Virus record (IMG/VR): IMGVR_UViG_3300028419_000011
Coordinates: 1-35,622 of that record
DNA: 35,622 nucleotides
Direction: 5' to 3' (one strand)
Source: a virus
Position numbers and translations under genes: made by a program. Positions within the stretch are counted from its first letter, which is position 1, and every line of letters starts with the position of its first letter. Below are positions 7,455-13,932 of the stretch, in pieces. The notes under the pieces were generated by a model, which did no database searches, was not told the DNA's origin, and saw only the letters and a program-made list of their open reading frames with translations.

Positions 7455-8276
7455 ATGGCAACAATACTAGATACACCAGAGGAATTTAACGAAGAAAATC
7501 TACAAGAAGGCGAAGAGCTTTCTACGTTTGAAGAGCAAGAATCCGTAGAGGACAACCTTGAACAAGAACAAGTAGCAGAAGAACAACCTAAAGAAGAGTA
7601 TATTCTACCAGATAAATATAAAGATAAGTCTGTAGCAGAAATTGTACAGATGCACCAAGAAGCTGAAAAGCTAGTTGGTAGACAAGGCTCAGAAGTAGGA
7701 GAACTTCGTAAGGTTGTAGACGACTTTATTAAAGCAAACCTCGACAACAATACCCACGAAAAACAAGCTGAGGTTGAAGAGATTGATTTCTTTGAAAAAC
7801 CTAAAGAAGCTATTGCACAATCTATATCATCTAATTCTGATATTCAAGAAATTAAACAGATGAAGATAGACATGGCTCGTAGAGATGCTATGAATAGGTT
7901 GGAGCAAGCGCACCCTAACTTTATGGAGACTGCTAAGTCAGAGGGCTTCATAGAATGGGTTAAGGCTTCTAAAGTACGGACAGAACTTTTACAACGAGCT
8001 GACAGTAACTTTGATTTTGATGCAGCAGATGAGCTTCTTTCTACTTGGAAAGAACGAACTCAGGCATCTACAAAGGCACAGGAAGTTGTTGAAAAAGATA
8101 GAGGACAACAGCGTAAGGCTGCTTCTTCTGGCTCTGCTAAAGGAACTGGAGAAAGTAAATCTAAGAAAATCTATCGGCGGTCTGATATTATTAACTTAAT
8201 GCAAAACAATCCTGCACGATACTTAGAATTGTCTGATGAATTAACACAGGCATATTCAGAAGGTAGGGTGCGATAA
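7455..8276 (+). CDS. Capsid assembly scaffolding protein
   Basis: The 273-aa protein is highly acidic in its first 60 residues (Glu/Gln-rich), then predicted to be almost entirely helical, and ends with a basic, Ser/Gly-containing linker and the short helical tail IYRRSDIINLMQNNPARYLE. That profile, and its place directly upstream of the major capsid gene, are typical of podovirus scaffolding proteins. It would guide coat subunits into a prohead and leave before or during packaging. Positively charged helical ends of scaffolds usually contact coat protein; here the C-terminal helix would do so. Sequence conservation in this class is low, so the call rests on composition and position. Confidence 0.85.
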   Translation: MATILDTPEEFNEENLQEGEELSTFEEQESVEDNLEQEQVAEEQPKEEYILPDKYKDKSVAEIVQMHQEAEKLVGRQGSEVGELRKVVDDFIKANLDNNTHEKQAEVEEIDFFEKPKEAIAQSISSNSDIQEIKQMKIDMARRDAMNRLEQAHPNFMETAKSEGFIEWVKASKVRTELLQRADSNFDFDAADELLSTWKERTQASTKAQEVVEKDRGQQRKAASSGSAKGTGESKSKKIYRRSDIINLMQNNPARYLELSDELTQAYSEGRVR

Positions 8277-8304
8277 TCTTAAATTTTTATATAGGTAAAA
8301 TATA

Positions 8305-9246
8305 ATGGCACTTGGTACAAATCATGTAACAAACACAACTGGCGCAACTTTCATTCCAGAGTTATGGAGTGACGAGATTGTAGCTGCTTATAAATCTAAC
8401 TTAGTTCTTGCTAACTTGGTAAATAAAATGCCAATGTCTGGTAAGAAAGGTGATACTTTACATATCCCTAAACCAACTCGTGGTTCTGCTTCTGCTAAAG
8501 GTGCAGAGTCTCAAGTAACTTTGATTGCTGCTACAGAATCAGAAGTTCAAGTCAGCGTCGACAAACATTATGAATACTCTCGTTTAATCGAAGATATTAC
8601 TGATGTTCAAGCTCTAGCTTCTATGCGTAAATTCTATACAGATGACGCTGGTTACGCTTTAGCTAAACAAGTTGATGATGATTTGTTTGCTTTAGGTAAA
8701 TCACTAGGTAATGGTGATGGTTCTGACTGGACTCATAGCAACAGCTTCTATGTTGATGGTGCTAACGGTATTGCTGCTTATGCAGAAGATACTGTAGCTG
8801 CTACTGATATTTTCACAGATTTAGCTTTCCGTGAACTTATCAAGCAACTAGATGATAACGATACTCCAATGGAAAATCGCTTTATTGTTATTCCTCCTTC
8901 AGTTCGTCAAACTATTATGGGTATCGACCGTTACAACTCTAGCGACTTCGTAGATGGTCGTGGTGTTATGAATGGTCAAATCGGTACTTTGTACGGTATT
9001 GATGTTTACGTTAGTTCTAACTGTCCTGTAATTGAAACTGCTGCTAACAACACAGCTTCAGCTATAGATACTAAAGCTGCTATCATTGGTCATAAAGATG
9101 CAATGGTACTTGCAGAGCAAATGGGCGTACGTTCACAAACTCAATACAAGCAAGAGTACTTAAGTAACTTGTTTACTTCTGACACTCTTTATGGTACAGA
9201 GGTTTTACGACCTGAGTCTGCACTTGTTGTAGCTGTTCCAGCTTAG
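8305..9246 (+). CDS. Major capsid protein (HK97-fold)
   Basis: The 313-aa product looks like T7-type marine podovirus coat proteins: TGATFIPELWSDEIVAAY at the N-terminus, VNKMPMSGKKGDTLHIPKP, a middle VDKHYEYSRLIEDITDVQAL, and a late segment with ALVVAVPA at the end. It forms the icosahedral shell. All arginine codons that I read in it are CGN type, unlike the AGA/AGG-rich neighbours, which fits very high expression. It follows the scaffold gene and is followed at once by a strong hairpin terminator, the same arrangement as in T7 where the late terminator lies after the coat gene. Confidence 0.92.
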   Translation: MALGTNHVTNTTGATFIPELWSDEIVAAYKSNLVLANLVNKMPMSGKKGDTLHIPKPTRGSASAKGAESQVTLIAATESEVQVSVDKHYEYSRLIEDITDVQALASMRKFYTDDAGYALAKQVDDDLFALGKSLGNGDGSDWTHSNSFYVDGANGIAAYAEDTVAATDIFTDLAFRELIKQLDDNDTPMENRFIVIPPSVRQTIMGIDRYNSSDFVDGRGVMNGQIGTLYGIDVYVSSNCPVIETAANNTASAIDTKAAIIGHKDAMVLAEQMGVRSQTQYKQEYLSNLFTSDTLYGTEVLRPESALVVAVPA

Positions 9247-9260
9247 TAAGTTCTAACGGT

Positions 9261-9295
9261 ATGGGGGGCTTAATTGCCCCCTGTATTTATTCTTT
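9261..9295 (+). terminator. Intrinsic terminator after the capsid gene
   Basis: GGGGGC (9264-9269) pairs with GCCCCC (9276-9281) around a TTAATT loop, and wobble pairs extend the stem outward. A T-rich tract (TATTTATTCTTTTT) follows. It lies 14 bases past the capsid stop. Partial termination here would set capsid messages above those of the fibre genes downstream. Confidence 0.8.
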
Positions 9296-9335
9296 TTAAT
9301 CTACACACAAATACAGAATATTTAGGAGACTTGCT

Positions 9336-10652
9336 TTGAGTATATACAGAGGTTCAGGTGGTTCAGGAGATGCTACTTCTGATGCTACCATAAATGAAGT
9401 AACAGAGTTAGTACAAGATGCTAATGAGTATAAAAATGAAGCAGCTGCTTCTGCATCTAACGCTGCAACAAGTGCTAGTAATGCTGCTACTTCTGAATCT
9501 AATGCTAGTACCTCAGAAACCAATGCAAGCTCTAGCGAAACAAATGCTGCCACCAGCGAAGCTAATGCAGCAACTTCAGAAACTAATGCAGCTACGTCTG
9601 CTACCAGTGCTTCTACTTCAGCGTCTAATGCGTCAACTTCTGCATCGGCAGCACAGACTGCACAGACAGCAGCAGAAACAGCACAAGCTAGTGCAGAGAC
9701 AGCAGAGACTAATGCTAGTGCATCTGCCACATCAGCAAGCAATTCAGCAAGTACAGCAACTACACAAGCTGGTATAGCTACTACTAAAGCTAGTGAAGCA
9801 TCTACCTCAGCAACTAATGCAGCAACTAGTGAAACCAATGCAGCGAATAGCGCAACAAGCGCAGCAACTTCTGCTACAAATGCAGCTAATAGTGCATCAA
9901 CTGCATCAACAGCAGCAAGCAATGCTTCTACTTCAGAGTCCAATGCTAGTACAAGTGAAACAAATGCAGCAGCCTCAGCAACGTCTGCAAGCTCCTCTGC
10001 CAGCTCCGCATCCTCTAGTGCTACTAGTGCAGCAGGTAGTGCAACAACTGCCACTACAAAGGCTTCTGAGGCGGCTACAAGCGCATCTAATGCCAGCACA
10101 TCAGAAACTAATGCTGCAAACTCTGCAAGCGCAGCTAGTACATCTGCTACTAATGCTAGTACATCAGAGAGTAACGCAGCTACATCAGCTACAAATGCAG
10201 CTTCTTCTGCTAGTGCAGCATCGGATAGTGCTACAGAAGCCTCCACATATGTTGCAGACCAAACAGGCAACGCAGGTAAGTTTTTACAAACAAACGGTAG
10301 TGTTGTTTCATGGCAACCTGCTGTAGAGAAAACATCTTCAACAGGCTCTGCGGTAATTCCATCAGGCACGGAAGCACAACGCGATGGTTCACCAGTTAAT
10401 GGTTACTTTCGTTACAATTCAGACGCTGGTCAGTTTGAAGGCTATGCTGCTGGTGCTTGGGGCGAGATAGGCGGTGGCGGTGGTGGTGCTACAGGCGGCG
10501 GTGGCGACCAAATATTTGTTGAGAACTCACAGACAGTGACAACAGACTATACAATCCCATCAGGTAAAAGTGCGTCAAGTGCGGGACCTATTACAATAAA
10601 TACAGGTGTTACAGTGACTATTTCTTCAGGTAGTGTGTGGGTGGTGTTATGA
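9336..10652 (+). CDS. Tail fibre with long Ala/Ser/Thr heptad-repeat shaft
   Basis: The 438-aa protein starts at TTG with AGGAGA just upstream. Residues 1-40 form a capsid/tail-attachment-like head, residues 41-306 are 38 uninterrupted heptads of the type SNAATSE/TNAATSA, and the remainder is a tip. The tip contains GNAGKFLQTNGSVVSW, a FRYNSDAGQFEGYAAGAW segment, a glycine-rich turn and a beta-rich end (TITINTGVTVTISSG type). Such Ala/Ser/Asn heptad shafts occur in phage side fibres and form extended trimeric helical rods. It would bind the host surface. The gene overlaps the next by 4 bases, so the fibre cassette is coupled. A long open frame on the other strand is an artefact of the repeat. 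Confidence 0.82.
   Translation: MSIYRGSGGSGDATSDATINEVTELVQDANEYKNEAAASASNAATSASNAATSESNASTSETNASSSETNAATSEANAATSETNAATSATSASTSASNASTSASAAQTAQTAAETAQASAETAETNASASATSASNSASTATTQAGIATTKASEASTSATNAATSETNAANSATSAATSATNAANSASTASTAASNASTSESNASTSETNAAASATSASSSASSASSSATSAAGSATTATTKASEAATSASNASTSETNAANSASAASTSATNASTSESNAATSATNAASSASAASDSATEASTYVADQTGNAGKFLQTNGSVVSWQPAVEKTSSTGSAVIPSGTEAQRDGSPVNGYFRYNSDAGQFEGYAAGAWGEIGGGGGGATGGGGDQIFVENSQTVTTDYTIPSGKSASSAGPITINTGVTVTISSGSVWVVL
9456..10253 (+). repeat. 38 coding heptad repeats (21-bp period)
   Basis: The stretch encodes 38 seven-residue units in phase from residue 41 to 306 of the tail fibre. Ala sits at the third position in nearly every unit. Higher-order copies also exist: TTKASEA-TSA-NA-TSETNAANSA occurs near 9782 and again near 10057, but with many different synonymous codons. 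The amino-acid repeat is therefore much better kept than the DNA repeat. Confidence 0.85.
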
Positions 10653-11017
10653 GTCAATTAAACGTAGACAGCATTAAAGACAGAACAGGTACTGACCAAC
10701 CAGACATTGTAGGCGTTGCTAAAGCGTTTGTTAATTTTGATGGAACAGGCACTGTAACCATTCGCAATGGGTTTAATGTAAGCAGTATTACTGATAATGG
10801 CACAGCTAATTACACTGTTAATTTTACTAATGCTATGGTAGACGATAATTACACTGCTACATACGGAGCTAAGTATGCTACAACCACTATTGCTGGGTTG
10901 GTTTGCGAGACGACGGGTACGACAAGGGCTACGACTAGTTTAGGTATTCGAACTTCTAATTCCTCAAGTGCCGCAGCCGTAGATTTACCAGCAGTACAGG
11001 TAGCCATATTCCGCTAA
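10649..11017 (+). CDS. Fibre-domain paralogue 1 (122 aa)
   Basis: I start at ATG 10649, which overlaps the tail-fibre stop as ATGA; an upstream in-frame GTG would add four residues. The N-terminus MSQLNVDSIKDRTGTDQPD is followed by the domain FVNFDGTGTVTIRNGFNVSSITDNGTANYTVNFTNA-type sequence, split here as AFVNFDGTGTVTIR and NVSSITDNGTANYTVNFT, then a variable beta-rich part ending VAIFR. The same domain recurs in the genes at 11477 and 11836. It is common in marine phage fibre tips, and probably forms a trimeric receptor-binding or adaptor tip at the end of the fibre. Binding target unknown. Confidence 0.75.
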   Translation: MSQLNVDSIKDRTGTDQPDIVGVAKAFVNFDGTGTVTIRNGFNVSSITDNGTANYTVNFTNAMVDDNYTATYGAKYATTTIAGLVCETTGTTRATTSLGIRTSNSSSAAAVDLPAVQVAIFR

Positions 11018-11043
11018 TCTCTAAACAAACTAAAGGAACAACA

Positions 11044-11238
11044 ATGGACAAAAGAATTATTTACACAAACGACGAAGGTGGCGTAAGCGTTGTAGTGCCA
11101 TCACCAGAATGGGCAGGTACTATGGAAGAGCTACGCGACAAAGTAGTGCCAGAAGCTAACAAGGCATCTGCTGAGATTGTTGATGTCAGCGAAGTACCTT
11201 CAGACCGTACATTCCGCAACGCATGGGTTCAGGAGTAA
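11044..11238 (+). CDS. Small tail-fibre-associated protein (64 aa)
   Basis: The protein reads MDKRIIYTNDEGGVSVVVPS, then PEANKASAEIVDVSEVPSDR and FRNAWVQE. The pattern of a TNDEGGVSVV strand, a central proline segment, and a terminal DRTFRNAW is one I associate with small conserved proteins encoded next to tail fibre tips in tailed phages. The biochemical role is unknown; a fibre assembly factor is possible. An AAAGGA ribosome-binding site precedes the start. It overlaps the upstream extension of the following gene but not its probable start. Confidence 0.65.
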   Translation: MDKRIIYTNDEGGVSVVVPSPEWAGTMEELRDKVVPEANKASAEIVDVSEVPSDRTFRNAWVQE

Positions 11239-11243
11239 TTGAT

Positions 11244-11477
11244 ATGATTAAAGTAGACGTAAACAAAGCCAAAGACATTACACACGAGAAACGTCGTTCT
11301 AAACGCTCTGAAGAGTTCGCGCCATTAGATGTGCAGGCAACTATCCCAGCCAAAGCAGTAGAAGCTGAAGCAGCTCGTCAAGCTATTCGTGACAAGTATG
11401 ACGCTATGCAAGCTGAGATTGATGGTGCAACATCTGCTGACAAGCTGAAAGAAGTGATTGAACGCGAGGCATTGTAA
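11244..11477 (+). CDS. Small helical tail-fibre-associated protein (77 aa)
   Basis: I choose ATG 11244 because AGGAG lies eight bases before it; an ATG at 11223 would add seven residues and overlap the preceding gene. The protein begins MIKVDVNKAKDITHEKRRSK and has EEFAPLDVQA followed by two long charged helices. Proteins with an HEKRR...EEFAPLDV start occur beside the TNDEGG-type protein in other phages, so the pair is likely functional together near the tail. The stop overlaps the next ATG by one base (TAATG), indicating coupled translation. Confidence 0.65.
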   Translation: MIKVDVNKAKDITHEKRRSKRSEEFAPLDVQATIPAKAVEAEAARQAIRDKYDAMQAEIDGATSADKLKEVIEREAL

Positions 11478-11815
11478 TGGCTGGCTCTTTAAAGTTTGAC
11501 ACTTGGTTGAACGATGACAGCACAGAGAATTATAAGTGTCGTGCTTGGGTGAATTTCAACGGCACAGGTACAGTGGCTATTCGTGCGTCTGGTAATGTAA
11601 GTAGTATTACAGATAATAGTACTGGTGATTACACAGTGAACTTTACTAATGCTTTAGAGGATGCTAATTATACATGTGTGGAATCATGTGGCAGTACAGG
11701 CTTGAGTAGATTTGGCTCGCCAGAGGCTTTTACAACAGTATCAGTGGATGTCAAATGCCAGAGTTCGGTATCCGTTTATGACCCAGAATTTATGTGTGTA
11801 ACAATATTCCGCTAA
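11477..11815 (+). CDS. Fibre-domain paralogue 2 (112 aa)
   Basis: The N-terminus (MAGSLKFDTWLNDDSTENYK) differs from its two relatives, but residues 22-60 carry the same domain, AWVNFNGTGTVAIRASGNVS then SITDNSTGDYTVNFTNAL. The C-terminal part is variable, contains five cysteines counting the N-terminal one and ends VTIFR like paralogue 1. A role as a receptor-binding tip or decoration is inferred. Its cysteines are unusual for the cassette and could form disulphides in the virion or simply be unpaired. Confidence 0.72.
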   Translation: MAGSLKFDTWLNDDSTENYKCRAWVNFNGTGTVAIRASGNVSSITDNSTGDYTVNFTNALEDANYTCVESCGSTGLSRFGSPEAFTTVSVDVKCQSSVSVYDPEFMCVTIFR

Positions 11816-11838
11816 GCCCTAAAGGAGTTAATTAAATG
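11811..11838 (+). repeat. Copy A of a conserved cassette boundary with ribosome-binding site
   Basis: GCTAAGCCCTAAAGGAGTTA followed by ATTAAATG carries the stop of paralogue 2, a strong AAAGGAG ribosome-binding site and the start of paralogue 3. A near copy is at 12255-12284 in front of the coiled-coil membrane gene. Confidence 0.6.
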
Positions 11839-12213
11839 TCACAATTAAACATAAGCACCTTAGCCAACTTAGCAGGCAGTGAGTCTACGCCGATAGCTGA
11901 CGTAGTAAATGGCAGTGCAAGAGCATGGGTGAACTTCAATGGAACAGGCACTGTAGCAATACGGGCTAGTTATAATGTAAGCTCTATCACTGATATTGGT
12001 ACAGGTAATTATGCTATTAATTTTGCTACAGATATGGCAGATATTAATTACTGCCCGACCTCTGGCACTATAGACCCTGCTTTTAGTTCAAACTCTTTAA
12101 CTGGTTATATTGAAAATACCAGCGTTAGCTCAGCAAGGTTTACAGCGAAAGCCTCCAATGGGGGTAGCTATGACATGTCAGCTTACTATGTCTCATTTCA
12201 CGGGAATATTTAA
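11836..12213 (+). CDS. Fibre-domain paralogue 3 (125 aa)
   Basis: The start MSQLNISTLANLAGSES resembles paralogue 1, and the core AWVNFNGTGTVAIRASYNVS then SITDIGTGNYAINFATDM resembles paralogue 2, so it looks chimeric between the two. The C-terminus differs and ends YYVSFHGNI rather than IFR. The gene is followed by a short non-coding stretch that still contains what appears to be the old IFR-type end of an earlier cassette. It probably forms an alternative fibre tip or a co-assembling subunit. Confidence 0.72.
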   Translation: MSQLNISTLANLAGSESTPIADVVNGSARAWVNFNGTGTVAIRASYNVSSITDIGTGNYAINFATDMADINYCPTSGTIDPAFSSNSLTGYIENTSVSSARFTAKASNGGSYDMSAYYVSFHGNI

Positions 12214-12244
12214 TTATGCCATTAATAATTGATACATTTTTGTA

Positions 12245-12259
12245 ACCATACACCGCTAG
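12245..12259 (+). pseudogene. Possible remnant of a fibre-domain gene end (T-I-H-R-stop)
   Basis: Read in one frame, ACC ATA CAC CGC TAG gives T-I-H-R-stop, matching the T-I-F-R-stop end of paralogue 2 and A-I-F-R-stop of paralogue 1, and it is followed by the same GGCTTTAAAGGAGCTAATTAA boundary sequence in shortened form. Paralogue 3 already stops at 12213, so this end is orphaned. It is short, so chance resemblance is possible, but the conserved boundary after it supports homology. Confidence 0.4.
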
Positions 12260-12284
12260 GCTTTAAAGGAGCTAATTAACAATG
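12255..12284 (+). repeat. Copy B of the cassette boundary with ribosome-binding site
   Basis: GCTAGGCTTTAAAGGAGCTA followed by ATTAACAATG matches the boundary at 11811-11838 at most positions. It provides the AAAGGAG ribosome-binding site of the coiled-coil membrane gene that starts at 12282. Confidence 0.6.
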
Positions 12285-12515
12285 GATTTCCAAGATTTAT
12301 TTAATGCAACATTCGCTCTTATATCTATATTTGTTGGCTGGTATCTAAGAGCAGTATGGGATGCTATTAGCAGATTACGTTTAGACATTCAGCAGATAGA
12401 GAGAAATATCCCTAACGTGTATCTTAGACGTGATGATTTTCAAATAGCTCTATCTGACATTAAAGACACTCTTAACCGAATAGAAGATAAACTAGACAGT
12501 AAGGCAGACAAATGA
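12282..12515 (+). CDS. Small single-membrane-segment coiled-coil protein, possibly lysis-related
   Basis: The 77-aa protein has one N-terminal hydrophobic segment (FNATFALISIFVGWYLRAVW, residues about 8-27) and then a charged helix with RLRLDIQQIERNI and a second coil DIKDTLNRIEDKLDSKADK. Such anchored coiled coils are found beside holins in many marine phages and may act as an i-spanin or holin partner, but that is inference. It overlaps the holin gene by 4 bases, which supports co-production and shared timing. It has no lipobox. Confidence 0.65.
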   Translation: MDFQDLFNATFALISIFVGWYLRAVWDAISRLRLDIQQIERNIPNVYLRRDDFQIALSDIKDTLNRIEDKLDSKADK

Positions 12516-12853
12516 TACAGCTAATAACTCTTGTTGGTGAGTTAGCCACTACATGGATGCAAGGCAAAGCAGAAGAAGCTAAGGTCAAGCAGGAAGTAAA
12601 GATTAAAGCTATGCAGTCCGAAGAGAACTGGGAAAAAATGATGGCTGAAGGTAGTAAGACATCTTGGAAAGATGAATGGTTCGTTATTGTGCTTTCTATC
12701 CCTATGATTGGTGCGTTCATCCCTAGCTTAGTACCCTACATTCAAGAGGGTTTCGCAGTTTTAAACTCAATGCCAGAATACTACAAAGGTTTTCTAGCAG
12801 CAGCTATAGCAGCTTCCTTTGGAATCAAGGGCTTAGCTAACTGGAAGAAATAA
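12512..12853 (+). CDS. Holin (3-TM family)
   Basis: The 113-aa protein follows the pattern of the three-transmembrane holin family: an N-terminal hydrophobic stretch, a charged linker KVKQEVKIKAMQSEENWEKM, then SKTSWKDEWFVIVLSIPMIG, PSLVPYIQEGFAVLN, PEYYKGFLAAAIAASFG and KGLANWKK. The SW-DE segment and the P-x-Y(Y)-x5-L-aasFG end are the parts I recognise. It would form lesions in the inner membrane at the end of infection and release the lysozyme. The lysozyme gene is far upstream, so lysis functions are split in this genome. A promoter for the following genes lies directly after it. Confidence 0.8.
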   Translation: MIQLITLVGELATTWMQGKAEEAKVKQEVKIKAMQSEENWEKMMAEGSKTSWKDEWFVIVLSIPMIGAFIPSLVPYIQEGFAVLNSMPEYYKGFLAAAIAASFGIKGLANWKK

Positions 12854-12867
12854 AGTTAAATAAAGAC

Positions 12868-12896
12868 TTGACAAATCATTCAAAATATGATACAAT
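12868..12896 (+). promoter_or_regulatory. Sigma-70 promoter inside the virion unit
   Basis: TTGACA at 12868-12873 and TACAAT at 12891-12896 are 17 bases apart, within the 78-base gap between the holin and the adaptor gene. It would boost or separately time expression of the tail, internal virion and alkB genes. Confidence 0.75.
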
Positions 12897-12931
12897 AAAT
12901 AAAAATTTATTTTAGGAAGTAAATAATAACT

Positions 12932-13579
12932 ATGACTTATTTAGAAACAGTAAATAAAATCCTAAAGAGATTAAGAGAGAGGACAGTTACGTCTGTAGAA
13001 GAAACAGCTTACTCTGCTCTTATCGGTATATTCGTTAATGACGCTAAACAAGTTGTGGAGGAAGCATGGAAATGGTCTGCTTTACGTACTACACTAACGG
13101 CAACTACTACGTCTGGTATTTTTAGTTATGAGTTAAATGGTACTCAGAATAACTTTGACATCCTAGATGTAGTTAATGATACTGATGATTTCTTTCTTCA
13201 GTATAAAGATGCTCATAGCTTTAATGGTTTATTCTTAAACTCTGAGCCAGCTACAGGCTCTCCTTACTACTACAGCTTCAATGGTATTAGTTCTGATGGA
13301 GATACTCAAGTAGACTTATACCCTATACCTGATGATACTTATACGTTACGTTTTAATATGGTACAACGTCAACCTGATTTAGAGGCAGAGGCAGATACTA
13401 TTCAAGTTCCAGCTAAACCTGTAGAGTTATTAGCTTATGCTATGGCTATTGAAGAACGTGGTGAAGATGGTGGTGTTAATCCTGTTACTGCTTACGCTAT
13501 AGCAGAACGTGCCTTATCAGATGCTATTACATTAGATTGCGGTAAGCACCCTGAAGAAATTATCTGGGTGGCACGCTAA
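12932..13579 (+). CDS. Tail tubular protein A / head-tail adaptor
   Basis: The 215-aa protein starts TYLETVNKILKRLRERTV and contains VNDAKQVVEEAWKWSALRTT, DVVNDTDDFFLQYKD and VDLYPIPDDTYTLRFNMVQR. These are landmarks of the podovirus gatekeeper/adaptor family related to T7 gp11. It would form the dodecameric ring between portal and nozzle. Expression is likely driven by the promoter at 12868. Its stop overlaps the following ATG by one base (TAATG), indicating coupling. Confidence 0.82.
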   Translation: MTYLETVNKILKRLRERTVTSVEETAYSALIGIFVNDAKQVVEEAWKWSALRTTLTATTTSGIFSYELNGTQNNFDILDVVNDTDDFFLQYKDAHSFNGLFLNSEPATGSPYYYSFNGISSDGDTQVDLYPIPDDTYTLRFNMVQRQPDLEAEADTIQVPAKPVELLAYAMAIEERGEDGGVNPVTAYAIAERALSDAITLDCGKHPEEIIWVAR

Positions 13580-13932
13580 TGCGGGCTAAGAGTATACTAA
13601 CAGAAAACTTAACTACTGCTGCTCTTACTGATAGTACAGCGTTATTGTATACTGTACCACCTAATACTAAAGCTAAGTGGGTATTAGCATTTATATCTAA
13701 TGGTTCTGGTTCTACTATCTCTAACGTACATTTAGAAATATCTAACGGTGTAGATATAGTTGTACTAGGTTCTAAGTCTCTAGGTTCTGGAGATTTTATA
13801 CAGCTTAAACAAGATGGTGGCTATGTAATGTTAGAAGCTGGTTATGAGATAAGAGGCAATGCTGGTTCTACTGGTGTTAGTTGTATTTTAACTGTGGAAG
13901 AAACTTCTAGTACGGTGACTTATAATGGCTAA
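13579..13932 (+). CDS. Small beta-rich virion protein (117 aa)
   Basis: The protein is Ser/Thr/Gly-rich with alternating hydrophobic residues predicting a beta-sandwich; landmarks are TVPPNTKAKWVLAFISNGSG and LGSGDFIQLKQDGGYVMLE. It lies between the adaptor and nozzle genes, overlapping both. Small beta proteins in this place are usual in marine podoviruses and may decorate or seal the tail or head. I do not recognise a named family. Confidence 0.65.
   Translation: MRAKSILTENLTTAALTDSTALLYTVPPNTKAKWVLAFISNGSGSTISNVHLEISNGVDIVVLGSKSLGSGDFIQLKQDGGYVMLEAGYEIRGNAGSTGVSCILTVEETSSTVTYNG

Noticed and set aside
9456-10253. CRISPR-like or tandem DNA repeat array
   Set aside because: The 21-bp period is coding and in frame, with strongly varying DNA; there are no spacers between identical repeats.
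9296-10369. A 357-aa open frame on the minus strand
   Set aside because: It is the mirror of the Ala/Ser/Thr heptad repeat; the low-complexity codons keep the opposite strand open. It has no start context and no sensible protein.
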